DNA of 64,000 bases from Brachypterus glaber (taxonomy: Eukaryota; Arthropoda; Insecta; Coleoptera; Kateretidae). The DNA lies in contig OY294048.1 of assembly GCA_958510825.1 (NCBI GenBank), positions 17,005,589 through 17,069,588 on the forward strand, given 5' to 3'. Within the stretch, counting starts at the first letter, position 1. The number at the start of each line of letters is the position of its first letter. This document shows, in pieces, positions 35,901 through 45,918 of the stretch. The position numbers and the translations under genes were made by a program. Below the pieces are notes generated by a model. That model ran no database searches. It saw nothing but the letters and a program-made list of their open reading frames with translations, and was not told the origin of the DNA.

Positions 35901-36250
35901 AACCTGAAAATTATTTATACTGTCGAGATAATATCTCTATCATTCGTATTATAATGCAATTACGTATGGCTACAAGCTTTTCTACCTCCTTCTCATTCAA
36001 TGGCAGCTTTTACAAAATCAACCCTAAAGAAGTATGTACTATTTGCAACTTAAACGAGTTTGAGACTTTAGATCATATTTTCTTTAAATGCCCCATGTAC
36101 AAACCGTTGCGTGCACCTTACATTGATAGCCTTATTAACCTAGACGGTCTAGTCTTTGCACTTAACTTTCTTAATGTAACTAAAATAAAAATGCTGCACA
36201 GTTTTATCGGAAACTTATTAAAGCTCCGTTCCTTTATAATTAACGAATAA
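32960..36250 (+). CDS. LINE ORF2: APE endonuclease - reverse transcriptase
   Basis: An uninterrupted frame of 1,096 codons after the ORF1 stop; residue numbers here count from the TTG at 33032. The endonuclease opens upstream of that at WNIEGF, then ETH (10-12), GDFN (118-121), S-V-I-D (190-193) and SPSHH (215-219), matching the catalytic N, E, D/N, D and H positions of APE-type enzymes. RT blocks follow: NYRGIALLN, AGFRQNRG, FVDFKRAFD, LQGEPLSPILF, the catalytic YADD (676-679) and YLGVTF. A C-x2-C-x9-H-x4-C finger (1002-1020) closes the protein. No ATG precedes the endonuclease core, which suggests expression by readthrough or reinitiation from ORF1. The product would nick target DNA and copy its own RNA at the nick. 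Confidence 0.93.
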   Translation, partial: QFLRRKFIIWNIEGFSNFELHSESLYVDFFFLCETHLILDCKLPKNFSSVYNIISSPAIKEKSRGRASGGLAFAFKKSYKCTTIDTSPWWIICNVTCNSFSVIFCCVYFKPSLDLEQILDLLQLTLDDVKSKYENCTFIMCGDFNCRMGNLDSFADLCENTNLFVSRASCDTKSNAKGQVLFDFMCSNSFTLLNGRTASDKTANFTYVSTLGKSVIDLVWCNNDYLHKVRDLEVLNSFSPSHHFLVLLTFDSAVNILPDNKKAVANSTDIFRWNTSKHDEFYSKMLHSDNIFNYRENDISASYLNLLTSITDCAKDLRLNLNSTKKLTSFNHIWFDHECLLAKKAAKNALKNCKKNNFSQDLLVIYLSLKKQYRRILKLKKEAHTINLTLRLGATKNQSEFWKLIKNLRSNNKPASLSLLDWESFYDSIYTVHNESQFLYSDAGSSLLTSRITLNELKSSLNKCKNGKSPGKDNIPFEFFKYLPENWLCYLLNLYNNIFDKEIIPHTWSEISLLMLHKKGPVEDPANYRGIALLNCMEKIFSQIILQRLTEWSDTFNVIPECQAGFRQNRGCLDNLFTLNSLINISLRLKGRKLYAIFVDFKRAFDCINHHLLWKKLHSLGVSSKIIRILKMLYDKAIAQIKTAEGYSKPYNISEGVLQGEPLSPILFALFISDIEKYFRENGALGVNVDGLVDILMLLYADDLVIFGESPIDISRKLKILSQYANENGLKINIKKTKIICFTKGGFRYSSDLNFIYDGENIEVVKKYVYLGVTFSQSGLFAEMTKEACNKTKKSIGTVMSRLSNSKINSWQSRIKLYESIVLSTLLYSSPVWALRFFNEIERVQLAFFKRLFLLPRNTPDYMIRLETGSFKVSFLIFKMCLNWIEKLIRMPAHRYPKLCFNRLQNLNNGNTKYNWLAQFQCMLEKIDESNFLTNLTVRKIKYNRPILLNKFREFLHRDDINSLILSKNSTIYQKFRINLEPENYLYCRDNISIIRIIMQLRMATSFSTSFSFNGSFYKINPKEVCTICNLNEFETLDHIFFKCPMYKPLRAPYIDSLINLDGLVFALNFLNVTKIKMLHSFIGNLLKLRSFIINE

Positions 36251-36498
36251 TGCTTTTTGTCTTTAACCTTTAAATATTGGTATTATCGTTTCTTCTTTTA
36301 ATTAACTTTTTTTTTGTATTAAAATTTTTGCTTTTTCTTTTTATTAAATTATCTATGAATATTCATCAAATTACTTAAATAGTTAGGGTTTAGTATTTAG
36401 TGTATTTTTTTTCTCTTCTCTTGTATTTTTTTTTATATATTCAAACTTCTTGTAACAAGATTTGTAATCTTTTATACAATAAACGTTTATTATTATTA

Positions 36499-36515
36499 TT
36501 ATATAAAAATAAATT
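36499..36515. repeat. Right copy of the LINE target-site duplication
   Basis: ttatataaaaataaatt, identical to 32388-32404 and directly following the (ATT)n tail. Confidence 0.85.
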
Positions 36516-37340
36516 GAATCGTTAATTTTGAATTTATTCAGTCACTATAATTCATCGCTTGTGTTAAGTTTGCGTCGAGGTGCGTATACTATTTTTCCTA
36601 CTACCCAACATCTGAACCCAAAAAAACGCAAAAATTGTCTAAAAATTAATTTGTCAATTTGAAGTTATGTGTTTGACGTTAACTCGTTCTCTGACAGCAG
36701 ATATGTAAAATCAGCTGGTTGTCACATTCCGGCCGCTGTTATGACAACGGGTGAAAAATAGGCACTAACTATTAACTAGGTCGTCGGAGAAAGTATAATA
36801 TTCACAATGAAGAGTGTACCATGAAATGCGAAGCAATCAAAGCACACATCTTCACGGCTTGTTTCTTGTAAATATAAAATATACTGTTTATTGATTGAAT
36901 ACCCCCTGTTTCTGAAGTTTTTCATATAAATTAGCTTAATTGTGGAAAAAATTCATGGAAACTTTTGCATAAAGAACTTTTATTCAATTTAATGTCTTAT
37001 TCTCGACAAGTTAGCAAACAGTCAGCAATTATACTAACGAGACTAACATCAAACTGTTAGAAAATAGACTGGGTCCACTTTTACGAAAAAAAAATTCACA
37101 CAAAAAATACTGTTGCCAGGGCCTTAAAGAAGATGATTTAGTGGGATGGGGGAGAAGGTCGAAAATCACAACTCTGTTTAGTCTAAAATTACATATTTTA
37201 TCCCCTCGATAAAAAAGTTGATGACTATTTAATTTTTTCGAATTTCAAGATCTACTACTGCTAAAATTACAACTTTTATTGCCTCTACGAAAAAGTTGAT
37301 GACAAAAAAAACGTTCCCACTTATGATAAAATTACAAATT
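36516..37340. other. Non-coding DNA with one member of an inverted repeat pair
   Basis: About 36640-36745 (gtttgacgttaactcgttct, then gcagatatgtaaaatcagct) is mirrored by 39440-39530 (agctgattttacatatctgc, then aacgtcaaacacaaaacgtc). The pair flanks about 2.7 kb that contains other repeats. No gene seen. Confidence 0.55.
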
Positions 37341-38065
37341 TTATTCAGGGTTATTCAGAAATAAGTTCAAGAATTTAATTTAAAAGGTGATTCTACGTTA
37401 AGAAATATGAAAAGAAGTTCCTATAAAGGGTGTTCCGGAAATGAGCCCTAAGGGAGCTACAACTCTCCTAAGGATACATTAAAAAATAGTTATTATTTAA
37501 TATTTCTTGAACCCTATAAAACATAGTAACGATTTTTTGCACCTGCCTTAATATTGATAAAGGCTATTATTTCATGTAATTTTTATTTTGTAATTTTAAC
37601 CAGGGATGTGTGAAATGGGGGGGCATTGTCACTTTTTTGCCCCAAACTTTTATCTTAGCTTTTTTGACATTTTGTCCATAAAATGTTAATCTTTAATTAA
37701 AAATACATAAAAAAGTTATTCTTTTTGCCCCAAACTTTTTTATCTTAACTTTTTTGACATTTTGTCCATAAAATATTAATCTTTTATTAAAAATACATAA
37801 AAAAGTTACTCATATGTAACACTGTAGGGCCAACCGTTTTCAATAAAATTGCAATTAAAGAGGCAATTTGAAATTCTGAGCATCAAAAATAGGAACTAAA
37901 AAATGCACAAATAAAAATTTTAATACTGCAAAGAGATTCTACATTAAAACCTACGAGATAAACTTACCATACACAAATATCCACAAAACGATTTTAAGGG
38001 AGTTAGGGTCCCTTAAAAAGTGTTAAAATTTCGAACCTAGATGTATAAGAGCTTTTTTTCACAGT
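37341..38065. repeat. Dispersed repeat with internal 92-bp duplication (relative of 60747-61240)
   Basis: It starts cagggttattcagaaataag and shares with 60747-61240 the phrases ggctattatttcatgtaatt, aattttaaccagggatgtg, cttttttgacattttgtcc and gcatcaaaaataggaactaa. Here the cccaaacttttttatctta...tacataaaaaagttact segment is present twice in tandem (about 37633-37724 and 37725-37815); the other copy has it once. Its relation to a known element is unclear. Confidence 0.8.
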
Positions 38066-39073
38066 TTTTAATGTAGATTGAAGGTAACTAGGTCTATATT
38101 GACTGGTAAAAAATATATTTTAATAGCTTTGATAATAACGCCACAATTTGACTGATTTGTCTACCGTGGGACACCGTGTATATAAATATACCGTGATAGG
38201 TTTCATATACCGTGATAGAATGTGCTATATACCGTTAGAGTTTTCTGTGCGATTTAACGAACATGCCTGCAGTCGTAGAAAAAAATGTTTATTACTTTTT
38301 TTGACAATTATGAAAAACTAAGACTATTTAAGAAAAAATAAATTAATCACAATATTTTCTCTTTAGAAAAAACTTTATTCTAAAAAGAAACATAACTTAT
38401 AAATTTGTTGCTACTTTTTGGGGTAATTTTACCTATTTGTATAAATCTGAAAAAAAAAAAATAAAAAATCTGCCCACTCTAGTAAAGAACCGGAGCTTAG
38501 ATACATTTAATTTGACACATTTATACGTTTCTATATTTCCACAAACACATTGCATTTGCCTACAAGAAAATTTCATTAGAACCCTTTATTATGCTCATCG
38601 CAGCCTAAAGACAAGAAAAGTATTATACGACAATTTTTTTTAAATTTTAATCAAAATTATAAAAATATTAAATATTCCATGAATGTATTTTTTAATCATC
38701 GTACAAAGTGCTATTGGTAGACTGCAGTTTCGAGCTACTGGACCTCTTCAGTACCAAGAGTCAACCCTGTACACTGATTGTGGAAAAAAAAATAGACTTT
38801 ATTCACTTCAGATGTAAAGTCGTTAGAGCCACTTACCATACAACTGAAAACTCAGATTATACAGTTAACTGTCAAATTTAACCAACCAGGGAGTCTAAAA
38901 CTGACAGTTAACTGAGAATAGTCTAAGTTTTCAGTTGAATGAAGAAGTATGAGTAGTTAATACATTAAAATTTGAAATTGTTATTTGGTCAACTAGAGCG
39001 CAAGGCACACAATTTCCGTCGAGTAGCAAAAATTGTTAGAGACGGCAATTGTTAGGTAATATACTATTTTCCA
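38066..39073. other. Non-coding DNA, including an inverse copy of the 16.9-kb repeat
   Basis: 38695-38790 is a diverged reverse-complement copy of the unit at 16872-16982 (gtagactgcagtttcgagct, then ttcagtaccaagagtcaacc). At 38186-38240 the phrase ataccgtgatag recurs three times. No gene is supported; the frame at 38437-38643 has no domain features. Confidence 0.5.
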
Positions 39074-39416
39074 ACACCTACAGAAAATTTCGTTGTATTT
39101 TTAATACTGAATGTTATTTGTTAACACATCTTTTATTTATATCGCCACCATTGGTATTTAATACTTAAGTATACCAAACTACAACTGTGATATAATTTAC
39201 CAAATGTTACAGTATTAATAAACACATGTTGTATGGGGATTCAATTATACCAGCATGGTCTCTATGTTAGTATGACAACATTTTGTATACAATACACACA
39301 TTGCAGTATTTAATATCACAAGTAGAGTATTAAATACCAATGGTGGCGTTATAAATAAAAAATATGTATTAACAAATAACATTCAGTATTAAAAGTCCAA
39401 CGAAATTTTCTGAGTG
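39074..39416. mobile_element. ~340-bp inverted-repeat element with CAGAAAATTTCGTTG ends
   Basis: Left arm: cagaaaatttcgttgtattt, then ttaatactgaatgttatttg, then cgccaccattggtatttaat. Right arm: its mirror, attaaataccaatggtggcg to cgaaattttctgagtg. Arms are about 95-100 bp with few mismatches. The interior has no coding capacity. Confidence 0.8.
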
Positions 39417-39715
39417 TAGTTAGTAGTTAGTTAGTGCGGTCGGAAAGTGACCATCAGCTGATTTTACATATCTGCTGTTAAAGAATAAACGTCAAACACA
39501 AAACGTCAAATTAAAAAATTAATTGTAAGACCACTTTTTTTTACTTGTTTCGGATGTTTAGTTGCAATCTCTTGCACTGAAAACTAGGTTTGCATACCCG
39601 GTATGTAATATACTACAGGGTGGCCCAAAAGTCACTTTACCATTTAAAAATTCAATAACTTTTTTGTTTGTCAATTTTTGTATTTATTTCTTTTACACAG
39701 GAAATGGAATTTGAA

Positions 39716-40048
39716 CTATGTATGAAAAATCATGTCTTTGAAATGAAGTCCATTTTCCGCTTTGCAAGCATGTGCTCTTTTCACGACATTTTCCATGACG
39801 GCTCCTAACATGTCTGGCTCAAGCTGTTGAGTAGTCCTAGGCTTGTTGACATACACCCGATCTTTCAGGTAGCCATAAAGAAAAAAGTCCGGTGGTGTCA
39901 AATCGGGCGATCGTGAAGGAAAATGAAAATCTGAATTTCGCGAAATTATTCGCTCTTCGAAAATCTGCCTTAAAAGCTGCATTGTGGCTCTGGCCGCATG
40001 GGCAGTTGCTCCATCTTGCTGCCACCATGTCTCTGGTATGTCCTCCAT
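39716..40048 (-). pseudogene. Tc1/mariner superfamily (DD41D) transposase, C-terminal fragment
   Basis: 110 codons from a TAG-preceded frame. They begin MEDIPETWWQQDGATAHAAR and include IISRNSDFHFPSRSPDLTPP, DFFLYGYLKDRVYVNKPRT and DMLGAVMENV, ending DMIFHT. The second catalytic aspartate is in QQDGATAH, the third acidic residue is the D of PPDFF, and 41 residues separate them, giving the DD41D pattern of rosa-like mariner relatives. The N-terminal DNA-binding region and first aspartate are missing. Between TTQQLE and PDMLGAV roughly a dozen residues expected in the family are absent without a frameshift. Confidence 0.9.
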
Positions 40049-40172
40049 AACTGTATTGTCATTTTTCTAGCAGAAGTAAGACCTGATTGCCATTTGGAAT
40101 GTTACACCGCACCAAACCGTGACCTTGGGGGGTGCAATTCAGGTTGATGCATGACCCTAGTGGGAGCCATAC

Positions 40173-40268
40173 ATGTTAAGAGCCGTCATGGAAAATGCCG
40201 TAAAAAGACCCCGTGATTGCAAAGCGAAAAATGGACGTCATTTAAAAGACATGATTTTTCATACATAG
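40173..40268 (+). pseudogene. Second transposase C-terminal end, opposite strand
   Basis: 31 codons and a TAG encode MLRAVMENAVKRPRDCKAKN followed by GRHLKDMIFHT. This is the same C terminus as the minus-strand fragment (MLGAVMENVVKRAHACKAEN and so on) with about nine differences. It shows that the right arm of the element derives from another copy's 3' end. Confidence 0.85.
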
Positions 40269-40384
40269 TTAAAAAAAAATCCATTTTCTGCACTCTATAT
40301 TGTAAAAGAAATAAATAAAAAAATGACAAACAAAAAAGTTATTCAGTTTTTAAATGATTAAGTGACTTATGGGCCACCTTGTAT

Positions 40385-40555
40385 TTCGCCATGTCTAACT
40401 TTCTTCTCTCTTGAGATTGTTGAAAAGTAAAAAATTGGTTATTTTGAAGTGGCACCAAATGTTGATTATTTCGCCATGACATAACTTTCTTCTCTCTTGA
40501 GATTGTTGGAAAGTAAAAAATTGGTTATTTTGAAGTGGCACCAAATGTTGATTAC
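40385..40555. repeat. ~86-bp tandem duplication
   Basis: The phrases tttcgccatg, ctttcttctctcttgagatt and gaagtggcaccaaatgttga occur twice in direct order (about 40385-40470 and 40471-40555), differing by a few bases. It directly follows the mariner-type element. Confidence 0.9.
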
Positions 40556-41243
40556 ATACCACCGTAGGTAGTGTACTATCGACTTTCAATGGCATTCTAA
40601 TGCTTATAAAGAAATTAAACCCTAGAATTTTCATTGCATGTATATCAAAGCGCTACATTAATTAAGTACCTTTGAAAGTTCGCCTTTGATGCCGATACCA
40701 AAAATAATTACAATGTCATTTGAAAGGTTGTTTATATTTTCGCAGGAAATCAGGAAATTCGGAAAATCCAGTCGTCAGGTCAATAAAAAAGGCTTTACCT
40801 GTAAATAATTCAGGGAGTTTTGATTTTGGGTTTATTGGGTAGGGCTTAGGGCCGCAAATAAAAAACCTTGAAATCGATTTGGAACTGTAATTTTTTTGAA
40901 GTATTTTTCACAGAAAACGGATTTTTTAAAATACGTATATTAAGATTGGTATAAGACAAAAAACGTTCGCAATGAAAACAAAGTAGACCAAAAAAAATTA
41001 AAAACTAAGTTTCAGCGTTCAAAATGGCGGATCCAATATGGCGGATTAGATTTTTAAAGTTGCTCGGATTTGCTTGAAGCTTGGTACTCAGGGGTTTTTG
41101 GGTCGCTAATTTAGAATCTGGTGCCAGGTTTCCAAAATTCAAAATGGAGGATCCAATAGGGCGAATTAAATTTTCCGAGAATTAAAAAAAAAAAACAAAA
41201 AAAGTCCAAATAGAAAACGCCGCGGGGGCAGATTTCCCATAAA
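40556..41243. other. Non-coding DNA
   Basis: Contains two versions of an aaaatgg(c/a)ggatccaata phrase (about 41022 and 41142) separated by about 120 bp, a degenerate direct repeat. No gene. Confidence 0.5.
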
Positions 41244-42721
41244 CAGGGTGTTTTGGAACTCACGTTAAAAAAATTACATATGTACTTATACAGCAATAAA
41301 AAGAAATTGAGCAAAATTTCAGAGGGGGGTGTATGTATGAAATTTTGAGATAAGAACGTTTTGTTTCCACCAATCCCAGAAGCTGTTACAATTACCTATA
41401 ATAGTGGGTAAATCGCCCAATTGGTTTCTATGGAAACATACCAGTAGTTAAAGGTATGCATTTTTAAAGTTTGAGGAGAATGTCAAATTGAAATTTTTCA
41501 TATGACAATTTGTCAAAAATATTTTTTAGGATGTAAACTGTTATATTACTGGAAGATTATGGATTTTTTACCTTTATTGTAATAATTTTGTAAAGTTAAG
41601 TGTTTTTTCTTTGTTGTAATCCTATTTTAATTTTTAGGTCCAAATTAAGAAACATGCACATAAACTGCAATGGAAAAAAATATATATCGACAGACAAATG
41701 ATTAAAATGCCCCTCAATCCATACGATTAAAAAAAAATAAAACCAATATACCAAATTGTAGTTTAATGAGTTTTTTTAGGTTTTTTTATATAATAGGTAG
41801 GATTATTATTAATAAAATATAAATATAAATATTAAATCACTTAAGAAACGTGTTGTTTAATAGTTTATTTCGTTACAATTATTAAAAAAAGTTCAAACTA
41901 AGTAAATAAATATCATACTAATAAATAAATTAATATTAAATCAATAATCTTTTAATAAAAGTCCGCTGAGGTATACATGTTTTAATCTTGTCAATTAGCT
42001 ATCTTTATTTACAGAATACAAGTCTGAAAAGGCCGATCTGTAACAGTTGGGCCAACAAGAAACTATCCTTATTGCTCGATGTTACACATTTTCAATCAGT
42101 AATAGGGATTCCACACTATAATAGTTAAATTGTCTTCTTCTTTCATCCAGTAAATTTTAACATTTAAAACAATCTTTTTTCTTTTTATGTAAGTCCCATT
42201 TCAATTCTTTACTTTTTTCTAAATAAGATTAAAGGGGGTTTAAAAATATTTCCTTAAATAGTATCCCATTTAAGTGTATGTGCACATGTAAAACTTTCAA
42301 TTATTCAACCTTTCTAAATTAAGACCTAAAATTAAAAGTAGGATTATAACAAAGAAAAACACTTAAAAAATTTAGAAAATTATTACAATAAAGTTAAAAA
42401 ATCCATAATCTTCCGGTAACATAACAGTTTACATCTTAAAAAATATTTTTGACAAATTGTCATATGAAAAATTTCAATTTGAAATTGTCATCAAACTTTC
42501 AAAATGCATACCTTCAGCTACTGGTATATTTCCATAGAAACCAAATGAGCGATTTATCCACTTTTATAGGTAATTGTAACAGCTTCTGGGATTGGTGGAA
42601 ACAAAACGTTCTTATCTCAAAATTTCATACATACACCCCCCTCTCAAATTTTGCTCAATTTCTTTTTATTGCTGTATAAGTACATATGTAATTTTTTTAA
42701 CGTGAGTTCTGATACACCCTG
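41244..42721. mobile_element. 1.48-kb fold-back element with CAGGGTGTTTTGGAACTCACG ends
   Basis: The left end cagggtgttttggaactcac is mirrored by gtgagttctgatacaccctg on the right. Arms of about 415 bp (41244-41660 and 42305-42721) match through tacatatgtacttatacagc, ttgagataagaacgttttgt, ccagaagctgttacaattac and cattgtaataattttgtaaa. The ~640-bp middle is unique and AT-rich with no open frame of interest; the frame at 42449-42679 lies in the right arm. The element appears non-autonomous. Confidence 0.88.
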
Positions 42722-43133
42722 TATATCCGGCTATACCCTTTACAAAAAAATTTGTCACATGTCCCACTTCTAACTAATTCACGGCGCGCCCTAAACCTAA
42801 CACTATAGGTTAGGTCAGAATTTAAAATAGTTTTTCCATTTCCGTTTTTAGAACAGCGTCGCCAGACCTATTATTTTCTAAGAATTTGAAATAATTATCA
42901 AACCTAACTATGCAAAAAAAAATCGCACAGGGGTGCAAAGGATTTAAGCTTTTTAAGTAAACCCCTTTCGGTTAAAAAAACGGAGAGTGTGCCTTTCATT
43001 ACAAGACTGGGCTATATATTTGATTTAAAATATTCTCTCACCGAACGCGTTTGTTCGCGAATGATTCAGGAGCTTTCTGGTTTGCGTCGCGATGCGTCGT
43101 GTGAAATATTGACGTATGTACACTCTAAATTTT
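42722..43133. other. Non-coding DNA
   Basis: No repeat or gene supported. The frame at 42989-43171 runs into the dispersed repeat and has no domain features. Confidence 0.45.
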
Positions 43134-43445
43134 TCCGGAAATCTTTCAGTAGTATTAACTGTAATAATTAAAGCAAATTCACCATTTCAAAACTTGAATT
43201 TACAATATTTATTAAAATTAACCTCAATATTACTCGATTTAGTAAAATCTCAGCTCTTTTCCTGTCGGTACATTAATTTTGCATTAAAATTCATGCATGT
43301 GTCCAAAATTCCGGCACTTTTACAATATTGGTTGAAAATTACCATAATTATAGCTTACATTCCACAAAAGATAACAGTAAAATTACCAAAATAAAAATTC
43401 ACATTTTTACAGTAACAGTGAATTTAGAGTACTGATTTAAATTTA
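43134..43445 (+). repeat. Dispersed repeat, copy 2 (see 821-1135)
   Basis: Same order of phrases as the copy at 821-1135, including ccggcacttttaca and the cacatttttacagtaacagt end. The orientation is the same. Confidence 0.75.
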
Positions 43446-44481
43446 CCACTTTTTTTGCTGGTAACATATTAGATGTTTAGCAATTATAGCCAAAAAATCC
43501 AAAGATCAGTATGAAAATAGTTGAAAAAATTTCAAAACATGGTGCAGTAAAAAAAATATGTGATAACATAGAAAAGTTACTGTTGGCTTATTAATAAATA
43601 ATTATTTCGTTCTAAGAAGAAACCTAAATAGTCCAATAATTGTTAATTTGGACTTCCAAACAGTTATTGTAATTTTATATTTAACTTTAATGAAAACTAA
43701 AGGTCGATTCAGGCATAATTATCACTAACTTCACTAAACTGAATTAAAAAATTAAAAAATTAAGAAACCTAACCTCAAATTCTATAATAAATTTTCCGTG
43801 GTATGCAATAATTAAGACAAAAGATAAAACAGAGCATAAAATAATGATAGAATCTTAAAATACACCATAGAAAAAGAAGAATTTCTGAAATACACAAACT
43901 TTAGTGCAAAATTTTATAAACAATCGTTATCCAAGTATCAAAATAAAAATGAAGATGGTGACACCTCTATATTTTAAAAATTCGTACATTTTCAGTTTCG
44001 AAAATTGAATTAAAAAAAATATGTTTTTCTAAAATAAATATTTTTCGAAAATAAAATTTTAATATATGGTAAAATACTGGGTTGTACACCCAAAAAACAA
44101 TACAAAATTTCCAATTATCCGTACTAGAATTGGTACTGGAAAGTAACTTTATATATAAATGGCAATTTTTTTTTACAATGTACACCAGTAACATAAAAAT
44201 TATAAAAAAAATAAATTAAATTACAATTTATGGTAGATATTCTTGGAAGCTATAATGAAATAAATGACAAACTTTAAGATCAATATATACATTGTATAAC
44301 ATACAATGTATATTATACAATTTATAAGTTGAGTGCCTAATAAAATGAAACAAACCTTCGTTAACCCAAACTTTAGTAATAAAATATGCCTGGGTTTAAA
44401 TTTGCATTAAACTAAGTATTATATGTATAACGTAAGTTTATATTGTACAATATAGTTTGGATATATAAACTTAACATGCCG
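43446..44481. other. AT-rich non-coding DNA
   Basis: A short hairpin based on attgtataacatacaatgta lies at about 44291-44315. No gene supported. Confidence 0.45.
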
Positions 44482-44485
44482 TTAA

Positions 44486-44885
44486 CACGTTGGCTACCAC
44501 CCATAAGAGGTGCTGACCTTTGTACCATTGGATGTACCATTGAATTTTACATTTTTTTTGACAATTTCAAGTATATTGTCAAAGTAGGGTTAGTCAAATG
44601 TAGTTTTATAAATTATATTTTTATTAAAATTTTAACTTGATCAGTCTAAAAGAAAGAAAAATGGTCACCAATAAGAAGAAGATTTAATTCTATAGAAATG
44701 GACTTTTGGACATCTCAAGTTCATTCAAAATCTGAGAATAAAATAAAAATTAATAAATTTTTTTTTTCCTAACTTTTCCACCAATATTTCCGCGGCCCAC
44801 TGACAATGCTACTGAGAGTCACCGGTGATACACGTGCTACAAATGAAAAAAAATAGTGAGAGTGACTCTCGTGGTAGCCAACTTG
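44486..44885. mobile_element. TTAA-flanked piggyBac-type miniature element
   Basis: TTAA at 44482-44485 and 44886-44889. The left end is cacgttggctaccac and the right end gtggtagccaacttg, an almost exact inverted repeat. Near the right end, gagagtgactctcg forms a small hairpin. A 68-bp relative lies at 47690-47757. Confidence 0.8.
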
Positions 44886-44889
44886 TTAA

Positions 44890-45240
44890 GATGTATAATG
44901 CTTGGCAATTTGTAGTATAGTCTTCTCATTTTAAAAATACTTTCAAAATTTGATTTCTTTAAACTTATATGCCCACTTTATTTTAATAAAACTTTTTTTT
45001 TATTTCCTTAAAACTTGGCGCTATTTATACTTTATTAATAAGGTAATATTATATGTTCTAAAAATTGTGAGTATACCGGACTTTTCTTCTATTTTTTATA
45101 ATTTTTTAAAAATTGTCGCGCTCCTTAACTTTTTTGTTTATGAATGTATTTTTACTTTCTCCAAGGAAAGTCTTGCGTTAGTAAAAAAATGTCGAAAAAT
45201 GTTTACTGGTTTTTCTACGTTTCTCGACGTTTTTCTCCAA
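44890..45240. other. AT-rich non-coding DNA
   Basis: No gene or repeat boundary supported; the 99-codon frame at 44950-45249 is low-complexity. Confidence 0.4.
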
Positions 45241-45665
45241 AAAATATGACTTCCGTCAAAAAAAAATTCTGTCTGTCGGTTTGTCGGTCTGTCGGCCTGT
45301 CTATTTGTCTGTCTGGAATATTTGTGAACATGATAACTTAAGAACGTTTCTAGCTAACGACTCCAAATTTAGACCATAGATAGGTTGATTATCCAGTTCT
45401 AGGCTGGGATTGTTTTCGATAAAAATTGGATTGAGGTAAGGGGGCACAATGGGGTAAAAACAATTTTATTCAAAAACATTTTTTTTTAATTTGTTTTTCG
45501 TTTTACGAAATAAGAAAATTAAAAAAAAAATTAAAAACGGTTTTGTTTTTTTTTATTCTGTCTGTCGGTTTGTGGGTCTGTCGGTCTGTGGGCCTGTCTA
45601 TCTGTCTGTCCGGAATATTTGTGACCACGATAACTTAAAGACGTTTCTAGCTAACGACTTTCGTG
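45241..45665. repeat. Direct pair of CTGTCTGTCGG repeats
   Basis: Two segments (about 45268-45365 and 45558-45660) read ctgtctgtcggtttgt, then cctgtctatttgtctgtct, then ggaatatttgtga, then gataactt(a)a(a)gaacgtttct and agctaacgac. Related but shorter versions occur near 19968 and 24727, and a third phrase tcggtgtgcctgtcgttctgg is at 45760. It is probably a dispersed repeat whose class I cannot name. Confidence 0.75.
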
Positions 45666-45918
45666 AGCAGATGGTAATTGATAGCGTAGCGTAATAATTA
45701 CGGTGTATCGGCCAGCGTGAGGATGCGTATTGAGAAGTGAGGAGGTCACTGTTGAAAGATCTGTCGGTGTGCCTGTCGTTCTGGCCAGGAAACATGTGAC
45801 CGTGATAAATCGAGAAAGCTTATCCAAAGTTATGTTGTAAAACATTTTTTTCTCAAAATTTTTTGGTTGTTGTTTTTTTTATTTTTTTTTTCAATTTTTT
45901 TATTTTTTTTTTCAAAAT

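Larger units (their letters stand above)
32405..36498 (+). mobile_element. 5'-truncated LINE (APE-type non-LTR retrotransposon)
   Basis: The element begins at the first base after a 17-bp target duplication and ends in acaataaacgtttatt followed by an (ATT)n tail, then the second duplication. It holds a 5'-truncated ORF1, a one-codon gap (TAA) and a full ORF2 with endonuclease and reverse transcriptase. At about 4.1 kb, with exact duplication and an undamaged ORF2, it looks like a rather young insertion. The domain order (APE endonuclease, RT, CCHC-type finger) places it among jockey/CR1/L1-like groups; I cannot fix the clade by eye. Confidence 0.93.
39616..40381. mobile_element. TA-flanked DD41D mariner-type element, rearranged
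   Basis: 766 bp between TA dinucleotides (39614-39615 and 40382-40383). The ends are cagggtggcccaaaagtcac and, inverted from the right, caaggtggcccataagtcac, with inverted similarity continuing through the whole outer ~200 bp on each side. The left portion carries a transposase 3' half on the minus strand and the right arm carries a second transposase 3' end on the plus strand, so both point outward. It cannot encode a working transposase but keeps both ends, so it could have been moved by one supplied elsewhere. Confidence 0.9.

Noticed and set aside
45144..45845. Overlapping frames rich in SVCRSVGLSVC on both strands
   Set aside because: Generated by the ctgtctgtcgg repeats; no single frame is kept between the two repeat copies.
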